Source of the DNA: UMGS1696 sp963643035
GTDB taxonomy: Bacteria; Bacillota; Clostridia; Oscillospirales; CAG-272
Reading direction: 5' to 3'
Length of the DNA: 16,934 bases
Assembly (NCBI GenBank): GCA_963643035.1
Contig: CAVIKO010000041.1
Span: forward strand, 1 to 16,934
Shown here: positions 1 through 6,846 of the stretch, piece by piece
Numbering within the stretch: position 1 is the first letter of the stretch
Layout: each line of letters begins with the position of its first letter
Notes under the pieces: generated by a model
What the model was told of the DNA's origin: nothing
Databases searched by the model: none
The model's input: the letters and a program-made list of their open reading frames with translations, nothing else
Translations under genes and position numbers: made by a program

Positions 1-342
1 GGTGTATTCCGCAGTGGCAAACATGGGACGCGGTCGCCGGATCCAGTTTTTGAGGATGAAATTTCCCGTCACCGTACCAAATCCCATCGCGCCCCATATG
101 CATAATCCCATTTTGCGGTGCGGATAAACCACGTCGGCACCATTCTGTTTTCGATATAGCACGCACCAAAGTCCCCAGAGAAAGACAGCGATTCCCCTTT
201 CGCCGAAATAACTGATACCTGTCATGACCGGAGTCAGTATGTCACCTGTCCCCTCGGCAACGGCAAGGGAGTGGAGAAAGGTCAGCACCGCGTGGTCAAA
301 CCCGGTGAAATCCTCGTCCAGCCAGACAGCAAAAGGCGTCAT
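1..342 (-). CDS. PAP2-family phosphatase, N-terminal 114 residues (cut by window edge)
   Basis: This is a membrane-associated phosphatidic-acid-phosphatase-type enzyme (PAP2/PgpB/BcrC superfamily) that would remove phosphate from a lipid phosphate or pyrophosphate such as undecaprenyl pyrophosphate. The open frame runs to base 1, so the C-terminal part with the SRxxxxxH and HxxxD motifs is outside the window. What is visible is a hydrophobic segment near residues 50-64, another near 78-97, and the first PAP2 signature KxxxxxxRP (K98, R105, P106, within KNWIRRPRP). The ATG overlaps the stop of the epimerase-like gene by one base (TAATG), and no good ribosome site is seen, so translation is probably coupled. 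The superfamily is well supported; the exact lipid substrate cannot be told from this fragment. Confidence 0.83.
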   Translation of the reverse strand, partial: MTPFAVWLDEDFTGFDHAVLTFLHSLAVAEGTGDILTPVMTGISYFGERGIAVFLWGLWCVLYRKQNGADVVYPHRKMGLCIWGAMGFGTVTGNFILKNWIRRPRPMFATAEYT

Positions 343-1199
343 TACAGATGGTACTTCGCGATCTTTTCTTTTAAGAATTCCACAGCCATACCGATATCCG
401 CTTCCGGAGAATCACCGACTTCGCGTTCGATGGTGAGGAAACCGTTAAACCCGGTGGCAGCCAGCGCAGGCAGATATACATCAAAGTTTACATCGCCCTT
501 GCCCAGCGGCAGTTCGAGGTACTTGTGTCCCATTTCCATGAGAGCGGCGTGTTCCTTCGCTTCATCGCTGATGGCAAGTTCTGTTTCCAGTCTCTTCTTC
601 AGCATGATACCGTCCTTTGCGTGGGTATGAACGACATATTTGCCGAGATATTTGAGAGCCTCCTCAGGGCGATCATCCACACACATTACGAGGTTGGCGG
701 GGTCAAAGTTGACGCGTACACCGCCGGCACCCAGAGAGTCGAGGAAATCACCCAGCACCTTACCACGCTCCGGTCCGGTTTCCACAGCGAACGCGGCTTC
801 TACGGAATCTGCGTATTCGGCAAGCTCACGGCACGCCTTGCGCATGATCTCCTTCGTTTCATTTTCTTCCTCCGGCACGGTGCCGATATGCGTGGTGACA
901 ACATTGCACTCCAGCTTCTTTGCGAGATCAAGAACGCGCTTGGACTTTTCCACGTAAATCTTGTTTTCCTCCGGGTTCATAAAGCCATGACCGAAATCAC
1001 CGCAGAGTGCCGAAAAAACAAGTCCGTGGGATTTGACGAGATCCAGAGCTTCGCGGATCTTCTCCTCCGTCATGTTTTCGGGAGCCAGTTCGCCATATGT
1101 CGCATATGCCTGAATACCCTGGGCGCCGAGAGCAGCCGCGTTTTCCACACCGCCGCGGAAGCCCTGCCGGAAAGATTCTACCATTACACCGATTTTCAT
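342..1199 (-). CDS. Sugar-phosphate isomerase/epimerase-like TIM-barrel protein
   Basis: A 285-residue protein of the xylose-isomerase-like TIM-barrel superfamily (IolE, hydroxypyruvate isomerase, tagatose epimerase relatives). These enzymes use a divalent metal to isomerise or epimerise small sugars or polyols, in the cytoplasm. The expected metal-ligand pattern is visible: E140 in FAVETGPE, D166 in VNFDPANL, H191/H193 in VVHTHAKD and an acidic residue in TIERE (about 258-260). A GKGDVNF segment near 233-239 is also typical. No signal peptide is present. The ATG is preceded by AAGGAGG at 1210-1216, ten bases upstream, which fixes the start. It follows the DnaC-like gene after 59 bases and overlaps the PAP2 gene. 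The superfamily is secure; the substrate is unknown and the neighbours give no sugar pathway. Confidence 0.88.
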   Translation of the reverse strand: MKIGVMVESFRQGFRGGVENAAALGAQGIQAYATYGELAPENMTEEKIREALDLVKSHGLVFSALCGDFGHGFMNPEENKIYVEKSKRVLDLAKKLECNVVTTHIGTVPEEENETKEIMRKACRELAEYADSVEAAFAVETGPERGKVLGDFLDSLGAGGVRVNFDPANLVMCVDDRPEEALKYLGKYVVHTHAKDGIMLKKRLETELAISDEAKEHAALMEMGHKYLELPLGKGDVNFDVYLPALAATGFNGFLTIEREVGDSPEADIGMAVEFLKEKIAKYHL

Positions 1200-1258
1200 T
1201 TGGGGATTTCCTCCTTAAGATAAAAAGAAATGTCGTTTGTCTCACACCGTTCCCGCAT

Positions 1259-2230
1259 TCACTGCAGCTTCTGGAGCCGCACGTCCATGCCTTGGAACAG
1301 GAGAGGCTTGCATTCTCCGAACAGACGGCTGGCAATACGATCCGTATATCGGCTGCGCAGCTCTGTCTGGGTCAGATTCGTATTCAATATTGTGGATTTC
1401 GCGTGATTGATACGCGTATTCAGAATGTTGTAGAGACACGACAGCGTAAACTGATTCGTGACCTCCGTGCCGAGATCGTCAATAATGAGGAGATCACAGG
1501 TGAGCACCCGTTCAACAGTTCTCCCCCTCTCGTGCTGTACACCGGAGCCGGAACCAAACCGTTCCTCCTCAAACACGGCAAGAATATCCTGCGTCGTGTC
1601 GTAAATCACGTCATAGCCGCGTTCAATCACCACCTTGGCGACCGAAGTGGACAAATGAGTCTTGCCAAGTCCAGTCGGTCCGGTCATGAGAAAACTCTCG
1701 CCGCTCTTGCTGTCAAAGTGTTCCGCGAAAGCGCGCAGACGGGCTACATTCTGTTCCATCCTTATTTTATCATGATTTTTGTAAAAATCAAGGGTAAACG
1801 TCTCAAAACTCTGATTTTTTGCGAGAAACACCAGTCCCGCACTCTCCATCCCCGCTTTGACAAGCTCACGGCGCATACAATCGCACATATCGATACCGAC
1901 ATATCCGGTGTCCGCGCATTTTTCACAAGAGTAATGGATGTCCATGTAATCCGGTGGAAATCCGTTTGCCGCAAGAAGCAGTGCCTGCCGTCCGCGCAGA
2001 TTCTCGTTGTCCGCGCGGATCGCCGCGAGCTTCTCCTCCGTCAGCGTATGGTTCATGGCTTCTCCCATGATGCGCGCCCCTGTTTGGGACAATGCGTCCC
2101 TGATAGTACGCAGTTCTGGGATTTTCCGGATCGCCTCCGCCGCGCACCGTTCGCTTTTTGTGATGTTGTCATTGCGCCGTTTTGCTAGGATTGCGCGTAC
2201 CTTCTGGACGTTTTCGCTGTATACTGGCAT
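1259..2230 (-). CDS. DnaC/DnaI-type helicase-loader ATPase
   Basis: A 323-residue AAA+ ATPase of the DnaC/DnaI/IstB family, which loads the replicative helicase onto DNA at initiation and restart. Residues 102-118 carry a CxxC...CxC cluster (C102, C105, C116, C118), the zinc site that DnaI-type loaders have in the N-terminal domain. Walker A is GPTGLGKT at 184-191, Walker B is LLIIDD at 247-252, followed by a sensor-1-like TNLT near 284-287 and a RIASRL sensor-2 segment near 298-303. The length and the long N-terminal domain fit a chromosomal DnaI-like protein better than a transposon IstB (about 250 residues, no zinc cluster). The start has AAAGGAG six bases upstream. It lies directly downstream of the DnaD-domain gene, a pairing expected for Firmicutes replication restart. 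Confidence 0.9.
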   Translation of the reverse strand: MPVYSENVQKVRAILAKRRNDNITKSERCAAEAIRKIPELRTIRDALSQTGARIMGEAMNHTLTEEKLAAIRADNENLRGRQALLLAANGFPPDYMDIHYSCEKCADTGYVGIDMCDCMRRELVKAGMESAGLVFLAKNQSFETFTLDFYKNHDKIRMEQNVARLRAFAEHFDSKSGESFLMTGPTGLGKTHLSTSVAKVVIERGYDVIYDTTQDILAVFEEERFGSGSGVQHERGRTVERVLTCDLLIIDDLGTEVTNQFTLSCLYNILNTRINHAKSTILNTNLTQTELRSRYTDRIASRLFGECKPLLFQGMDVRLQKLQ

Positions 2231-2236
2231 AATTGG

Positions 2237-2252
2237 CTCCTTTGTGCAGGAG
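2237..2252 (-). promoter_or_regulatory. Small hairpin that can cover the ribosome site of the DnaC-like gene
   Basis: On the minus strand CTCCT (2252-2248) can pair with AGGAG (2241-2237) across a six-base loop, and AGGAG is the core of the Shine-Dalgarno sequence of the gene starting at 2230. This would tend to hide the ribosome site. The stem is only five pairs, so it may be fortuitous. Confidence 0.35.
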
Positions 2253-2287
2253 AATTTTTTTCCGCGTCCTGCGTCGCGCAGTCGGCT

Positions 2288-3367
2288 TCAAGTTTCGTAG
2301 GATCGGCGGATCGCCGCCTCAAAGAAATCGTTTGTATCAAAACTGGTGCCGTCTGCAACCTGCCCTTCACGCGCTTTTTTGTATGCGTCCAACGCCTCAT
2401 CGATCTCTGCAAGCGTTTTCAGCCCCGCCTCATGCCAGTTGACAAGCACCTTATTCGCGTAGGCAATGGCGGGTTTTCCTGTATTTGTAACCGTGATTTC
2501 ATAGGCGCGCTCAATGATGGAACGATCGTAGTGCATTTTAAAAATCCAACTGTCGAGCATTTCCTTTTCCTTGGGGATCAATGCCCGCGTCTGGATACCG
2601 AACAGCTTGCGGACAAATGTGTCCATGGTCTGACGAATCTCACGCGCTTTCAGTCGTTCTTCCAAATCCTGATAGGACGTGATCCCTTCGTCCGCCAGCT
2701 CGATCGCGGTGGTTTCCACATATCGGACGGAGGTTTTACCAAGCTTTTTTGCGTGTGCGAACAGAAGCATAATGTATTCCGGCGCAAGGCCCAAATAATC
2801 ATGGAGTCCCAGAATGATCTCGACGGCAGAAGGGCTGAAAATCTCTCCGCTGATATTCTGACAGCAGTCTACAAGATCGCGCACATCCGCGTGATTCTCC
2901 ATGTATTTCGCCATATCCTCCGAGGAATAGTGTGGCAGCTCCCGCCGTGCGCGGATAGTTTTATGTACCGTTTCTGCTCCGTCCTCTGCGTTCGCTGCCT
3001 TTTTGGCGCGCCGCGACGCTTTTTCCGTATTGGTACGGATGACCACCAGTCTGTCCTCCGTCTCGGCTTCCGATTGCTCTCCCGTTGTCTCCGATTCCGT
3101 CGCTCCTGGGGATCTGTTTCTTTCCGCTATTGTCTCCACTCCGTCCGCGATCGTTAACACACCGCATCTTTGCCACATGGCAAGTGCGTCCAGAAAGGTT
3201 TTTTCCGTCAAATTGAGCGCAGCGGCACGATCTTTTGGATCCACATCTGGAGCGGCTAGGACGGATAGCAACACCGACAGTTCCTCCCTAGTCGCTGTGG
3301 ACAGCTTGGCGGATACGGACTGCGGCACCACAAACACCGCGCTGCCGTATACGGGGATAATTTTCAT
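2288..3367 (-). CDS. DnaD-domain replication protein
   Basis: A 359-residue DnaD-like primosomal protein that would act at replication initiation or restart, helping to bring in the helicase loader. An N-terminal region (about 1-80) looks like a winged-helix DnaD-N-type fold. A low-complexity charged linker follows (about 82-145, rich in E, T, R, K). The DnaD C-terminal domain region spans about 150-330 and includes the family signature YxxxxLxxWxxxG seen as YANKVLVNWHEAG (303-315). The length is greater than B. subtilis DnaD (about 230) but usual for clostridial DnaD-domain proteins with duplicated domains. The ATG lies 15 bases after the tsaD stop and has only a poor ribosome site, so coupling to tsaD translation is likely. 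The DnaC-like loader follows after 57 bases. Confidence 0.85.
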   Translation of the reverse strand: MKIIPVYGSAVFVVPQSVSAKLSTATREELSVLLSVLAAPDVDPKDRAAALNLTEKTFLDALAMWQRCGVLTIADGVETIAERNRSPGATESETTGEQSEAETEDRLVVIRTNTEKASRRAKKAANAEDGAETVHKTIRARRELPHYSSEDMAKYMENHADVRDLVDCCQNISGEIFSPSAVEIILGLHDYLGLAPEYIMLLFAHAKKLGKTSVRYVETTAIELADEGITSYQDLEERLKAREIRQTMDTFVRKLFGIQTRALIPKEKEMLDSWIFKMHYDRSIIERAYEITVTNTGKPAIAYANKVLVNWHEAGLKTLAEIDEALDAYKKAREGQVADGTSFDTNDFFEAAIRRSYET

Positions 3368-3382
3368 AGGCCTGTTCCCCGC

Positions 3383-4456
3383 TTATTCTTCCAGATTGGC
3401 ATACGCGTTCAAAGTCGTGTCCGCGTGGATACCCAATCGGTGGAGATGATATCCACACACCGCGATCATCGCACCGTTGTCCCCACAGAGAGAGAGCGGC
3501 GGCACGGTAAAAGATACGCCGTGCTTTTTACATACTTCCCCTACCGCACGGCGCAGATGGGAATTCGCTGCCACACCGCCCGCCATCACAACGGAACGAT
3601 AGGCTCCAGTCTGCAGTGCCATAGTGAGCTTCTTCGCGATCCCATCCGTTACAGCTGTGGTGAATGCGGCAGCAATCTCGGCTCGAATCGCTTCCGGCAG
3701 CATGGCGGCATCCCCTTCGTTCGGGAACATACGCTGTTTTGTCGTATGAATATGATTGATGACAGCGGTTTTGAGTCCGCTGAAGGAGAAATCAAACGTA
3801 TCGTCCGGGGTTGCGGGAGACGGAAAATGGAGAGAGCCTTTCGCACGCGGATCATAAGCCGCGAATCCCTCTGTGGCGAGACGATCCATGGCGGCGCCGC
3901 CGGGGTATGGCAGCCCCATGACGCGTCCCACCTTATCAAATGCCTCCCCGCAGGCGTCGTCCCGTGTGGCGCCGATCTCGTGAAAGGTCGTATAATCCGC
4001 CACCTCATAGAGTGATGTATGGCCACCCGAAACCACAAGCGCGAGAAACGGCGGCTTCAGCTCCGGATCCGCGAGATACGCTGCCGCCACATGACCCTCA
4101 ATATGATTGACAGGGGAGAGCGGCAGTCCATTCGCATAAGCAAAAGCTTTAGCAAAACTGACACCTACAAGCAGGGATCCAATCAGTCCGGGCGCGTAGG
4201 TCACTGCCACCGCATCCAAATCCGCCGGCGTCAGACCCGCATCCGTGAACGCCTGCCGTACCACACCGGAAATATTCTCCGCGTGTGCACGACTGGCGAT
4301 TTCCGGAACCACACCTCCATAGAGGGCATGGATCGGAATCTGCGTGGACACCACGTTGGAGAGCAGCCGCAGGCTGTGACTGTCTCCGACCTCATCCGCC
4401 TCTAAAATTGCCGCTGCCGTTTCGTCGCAGGAACTTTCAATCGCAAAAATTCGCAT
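3383..4456 (-). CDS. tsaD: tRNA N6-adenosine threonylcarbamoyltransferase TsaD
   Basis: TsaD (Kae1/YgjD/Gcp family) transfers the threonylcarbamoyl group to A37 of ANN-decoding tRNAs, the last step of t6A formation, in complex with TsaB and TsaE. At 357 residues it is full length (family about 330-350). The N-terminus MRIFAIESSCDETAAAI is diagnostic. The metal-binding HxxxH is at H118/H122 (NHIEGH), the SGGHT nucleotide loop lies at 142-146, and a CGDNGAMI motif near the C-terminus supplies the conserved Asp. The ATG has a GAGGT sequence about ten bases upstream. It lies 78 bases downstream of rimI, the same pairing seen in many bacteria where rimI, tsaB and tsaD cluster. tsaB and tsaE are not in this window. 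Confidence 0.97.
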   Translation of the reverse strand: MRIFAIESSCDETAAAILEADEVGDSHSLRLLSNVVSTQIPIHALYGGVVPEIASRAHAENISGVVRQAFTDAGLTPADLDAVAVTYAPGLIGSLLVGVSFAKAFAYANGLPLSPVNHIEGHVAAAYLADPELKPPFLALVVSGGHTSLYEVADYTTFHEIGATRDDACGEAFDKVGRVMGLPYPGGAAMDRLATEGFAAYDPRAKGSLHFPSPATPDDTFDFSFSGLKTAVINHIHTTKQRMFPNEGDAAMLPEAIRAEIAAAFTTAVTDGIAKKLTMALQTGAYRSVVMAGGVAANSHLRRAVGEVCKKHGVSFTVPPLSLCGDNGAMIAVCGYHLHRLGIHADTTLNAYANLEE

Positions 4457-4534
4457 AGTATCTTCTACCTCAAAGGCTTTCTAAGGAAATGCTGAATACA
4501 TTCACCTTACATCAGCGTTCTCCTAACCTGTTTG

Positions 4535-4996
4535 TCACATATCATTTCCGGAAAGATCGCAGGCCATCAGTACTGCGTCCTCCACTGGATCTCTGTAATA
4601 CCGCTTTCGTCTGCCGCTGTAGAAAAAGCCGCATTTTTCATATAATCCGATTGCCGGAACGTTCGATTCACGTACCTCCAAAAAAACCGTTTTCGTATCG
4701 GCAGCACGCATGACCGCAAGCAAGGCACACAGTAACATAAATCCATAGCCCATCCCGCGGTATTCCGGTTTTGTTGCAATGTGGAGTACTTCTCCCTCAC
4801 CGAGCAGAGCCGTTCCGACGGCACACGCCGTCATCTCGCCATTTTCCGAAAGGACACACAATCCAATGGCTGAAGATCCTTCCAATGTGGTGCGGAGACT
4901 CTCCGCCGACCATGCGTGCCCATTCGCAAAAGACTCCCGTTCAATCTGTGCTGCCTGTGGAATTTTTTCCGGAGACAAGGGACAGATTCCGCTCAT
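4535..4996 (-). CDS. rimI: Ribosomal protein S18-alanine N-acetyltransferase RimI
   Basis: A 153-residue GNAT acetyltransferase that acetylates the N-terminal alanine of ribosomal protein S18, using acetyl-CoA. The acetyl-CoA loop R/QxxGxG/A is RGMGYG (R80, G83, G85). The RimI-type motif LEVRESNVPAIGLYEKCGF spans about 106-124, giving the usual catalytic pair E107 and Y119. The length matches the family. The ATG overlaps the stop of the phosphatase gene by four bases (ATGA), so the two are translationally coupled. Adjacency to tsaD supports the RimI assignment over another GNAT. A broader Nα- or lysine-acetyltransferase role cannot be excluded from sequence alone. Confidence 0.93.
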   Translation of the reverse strand: MSGICPLSPEKIPQAAQIERESFANGHAWSAESLRTTLEGSSAIGLCVLSENGEMTACAVGTALLGEGEVLHIATKPEYRGMGYGFMLLCALLAVMRAADTKTVFLEVRESNVPAIGLYEKCGFFYSGRRKRYYRDPVEDAVLMACDLSGNDM

Positions 4997-5502
4997 TTCT
5001 TCTTTTCCTCTCCTGTACCATCCAGCGTATACATTTCCCGCAACACTGCGTCAATTGCCGCGAGACAGCTTTCGTATTCCCGCAACATTCCTCCATAAGG
5101 ATCTGGGATCTCCTTCGCCATCACAGTCAGCTTGGCCGCGTATGTAGGATAATGGAACAATAACTCCATGGCGTGCGCTCCAGTCATGGCAACAACACAC
5201 GCGGCGCGTTCAAGGTCCGCTTTTGTCACGGTGCGAGAGATGTGGTTTCGATACGGATTATCCGGCGTGGAACGAATCCCGGCGTTTTCCAGTGCATACA
5301 CGGCATTGGGAGCAATCCCAGAGCCATCCGCCGCCAGTCCTGCTGAAAACGCATGGAAACCGTCTCTGGCATAGTGTGCGTTGTACAGAGCAGCCGCCAT
5401 CGGAGAACGACAGGTATTGCCGGTGCAGACAAAGAGAATCCGTTTTTCCTCCGGCATTAAAAACATCTCCGCACGCGCAGTATCCTCCATTTGTCCGTTC
5501 AT
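4993..5502 (-). CDS. Low-molecular-weight phosphatase, YwlE-like (probable protein-arginine phosphatase)
   Basis: A cysteine-dependent low-molecular-weight phosphatase of up to 169 residues. The active-site loop is CTGNTCRS (C26, R32), and the general-acid aspartate is D134 in IPDPYGG. Tyrosine phosphatases of this fold usually have a small aliphatic residue where CTGNTCRS has threonine after cysteine-26's loop position; in B. subtilis YwlE the same TGNT sequence goes with phospho-arginine specificity. I therefore infer an arginine phosphatase that would oppose an McsB-type kinase. The start at 5502 overlaps the lipoprotein stop by four bases (ATGA), but an ATG at 5457 has GGAG nine bases upstream and gives 154 residues, closer to the YwlE length of about 150. 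Both starts are possible. Confidence 0.9.
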   Translation of the reverse strand: MNGQMEDTARAEMFLMPEEKRILFVCTGNTCRSPMAAALYNAHYARDGFHAFSAGLAADGSGIAPNAVYALENAGIRSTPDNPYRNHISRTVTKADLERAACVVAMTGAHAMELLFHYPTYAAKLTVMAKEIPDPYGGMLREYESCLAAIDAVLREMYTLDGTGEEKKK

Positions 5503-6137
5503 TCCTCAGCCGTTTCTTCCGCCGTTAGCGCGATCCATTCCGTGAGCATGTCCCCGATCTCCACACAATGTTTCGTATTCCGGTCGTACAGAAATATGCC
5601 CTCCGGAAATTCGCCATAGGTAAGATTGAAATAGAGAAATGGGTACGCATCTCCCAGAAATTTGAGATCATACGTGATCGCGGCGTTTACAAGGGGCCAC
5701 TCGCTCTCTTCCCCGTTTGTAAACGCATCCACCACTGCGTTGATAGCGGTTTTATCGGTGATGGTACCAACGGAGAAGGTGACCTCATCGCCGGTACAGA
5801 TATAGATGGTGTGCGGCTCCATTTCCGCAAGTGTCGGCAAGGTCAGACTTGTATTATAGAATACCGTAGTCGCAGTGCCTTTGTTCTCCTGCGTCAGCCA
5901 CTGTTTAGGATCCTGCCCCTTGATCTCACAGATGGTCATGTCCATATCCTTATAATAACCATATGCCTCACCGATCACAACCGGTGCGTAGCTTGTCGGT
6001 GCAGCGTAATAAAACAGTCCCAGCCTTTTGTTATATAGCTGTCCGTCACCGTACTGGAATCGTACAAGCCCCAAGGAACAACCTGCAAGCAGCACACAGG
6101 AAAGGAGCGCAGAAAGGATTTTTTTTGTGTTTCGCAT
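5499..6137 (-). CDS. Uncharacterised lipoprotein
   Basis: A 212-residue protein I do not recognise. The N-terminus is a lipoprotein signal: basic MRNTKK, a hydrophobic stretch, then lipobox LLAGC with C20 as the predicted lipidated cysteine. The mature part is rich in Y, T and acidic residues and has no further membrane segment, so it is probably an extracytoplasmic globular protein on the outer face of the membrane. It ends in an acidic tail EETAEE. I chose ATG 6137 because GGAGGT lies about ten bases upstream and the signal begins there; an in-frame longer form would run back into the deaminase gene. It starts 40 bases after the deaminase and overlaps the phosphatase start by four bases. 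Function is unknown. Confidence 0.8.
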   Translation of the reverse strand: MRNTKKILSALLSCVLLAGCSLGLVRFQYGDGQLYNKRLGLFYYAAPTSYAPVVIGEAYGYYKDMDMTICEIKGQDPKQWLTQENKGTATTVFYNTSLTLPTLAEMEPHTIYICTGDEVTFSVGTITDKTAINAVVDAFTNGEESEWPLVNAAITYDLKFLGDAYPFLYFNLTYGEFPEGIFLYDRNTKHCVEIGDMLTEWIALTAEETAEE

Positions 6138-6177
6138 GGGATATAGTACCTCCACGGTTGTAACCGTCTGATTTGTA

Positions 6178-6669
6178 TTAGTAACCAAAAATTGCGGACA
6201 GACTGTCATCGTCCTCGATCCATTGTGCGGTGTCGATCACGGTGTATTCCGTCGCCGTTTCGCGGATGATAACCGTTTTTATTCCCGCGTTGATGATGAG
6301 CCGTTTGCACATGCTGCAACTGTTCGTACCGCCGACCACATGACCGTCCGCGGGATCCGTACAACACATATATAGGGTAGAGTCAAGCATATTCTCTCGG
6401 GATGCAGCGATAATGGCGTTCGCCTCGGAGTGGACGCTCCGGCACAGCTCATATCGTTCCCCACGTGGGATATGCAACTTTTCACGCATACATACGCCGA
6501 TCTCGTTACAGTTGGCTCGACCGCGCGGCGCACCGTTATAGCCCGTGGACAGGATGCTATCGTTCTTAACGATGATCGCGCCGTAACGTTTCCGGAGGCA
6601 GGTGCTGCGCTCCGATACAGTCTGGGCAATATCGAGATAATAATTGTGTTTGGATATGCGGTCTGCCAT
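6178..6669 (-). CDS. dCMP/deoxycytidylate deaminase family protein (ComEB-like)
   Basis: A 163-residue zinc deaminase that would convert dCMP to dUMP for thymidylate synthesis in the cytoplasm. The zinc and catalytic motif is HSE (H80, E82) in CRSVHSEANAI, and the second half is CSMC (C118, C121) in TNSCSMCKRLIINAGI. The residue before the first of these cysteines is serine rather than the proline of the usual PCxxC. Further cysteines at 54, 60 and 76 could serve a second structural zinc, as in known dCMP deaminases. The start at 6669 is preferred over 6711 because GAGGAG lies about seven bases upstream and the sequence begins MADRISKHNYY as in relatives. It is the first gene after the promoter at 6726-6754. 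Confidence 0.9.
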   Translation of the reverse strand: MADRISKHNYYLDIAQTVSERSTCLRKRYGAIIVKNDSILSTGYNGAPRGRANCNEIGVCMREKLHIPRGERYELCRSVHSEANAIIAASRENMLDSTLYMCCTDPADGHVVGGTNSCSMCKRLIINAGIKTVIIRETATEYTVIDTAQWIEDDDSLSAIFGY

Positions 6670-6725
6670 AAAAAACTCCTCATGTTGCTGCGGATCACGT
6701 AAATCGCACACTAGTGTTATTTATT

Positions 6726-6754
6726 ATTATAGCCGCTCTTTATGAAGAAATCAA
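6726..6754 (-). promoter_or_regulatory. Sigma-A promoter of the left gene string
   Basis: On the minus strand TTGATT (6754-6749) and a perfect TATAAT (6731-6726) are separated by 17 bases. The predicted start is near 6719, giving a leader of about 50 bases before the deaminase ATG. It is the only clear promoter found upstream of the nine leftward genes, although internal promoters were not searched exhaustively. Confidence 0.8.
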
Positions 6755-6783
6755 GATGTTTTCAGGAAAAGGACGAGATTCCC

Positions 6784-6812
6784 TTGCAATATAAAAAACG
6801 ATATGCTATACT
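6784..6812 (+). promoter_or_regulatory. Sigma-A promoter of the alpha-mannosidase gene
   Basis: TTGCAA (6784-6789) and TATACT (6807-6812) are 17 bases apart. The start is expected near 6819, which leaves a leader of less than 30 bases with GGAGG at 6836-6840 before the ATG at 6847. The -35 boxes of this promoter and of its divergent partner lie 29 bases apart, so a single regulator could act on both. Confidence 0.8.
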
Positions 6813-6846
6813 GTATTATCAGCACATATAGTATTGGAGGTTTTTC

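Noticed and set aside
1097..2188. A 363-codon open frame on the plus strand
   Set aside because: It lies opposite the well-supported DnaC-like and epimerase genes and gives a product without family features.
1259..2230. IstB transposon helper instead of a chromosomal helicase loader
   Set aside because: There is no IstA transposase or terminal repeat nearby. The protein has a long N-terminal domain with a zinc-type cysteine cluster and sits beside a DnaD gene.
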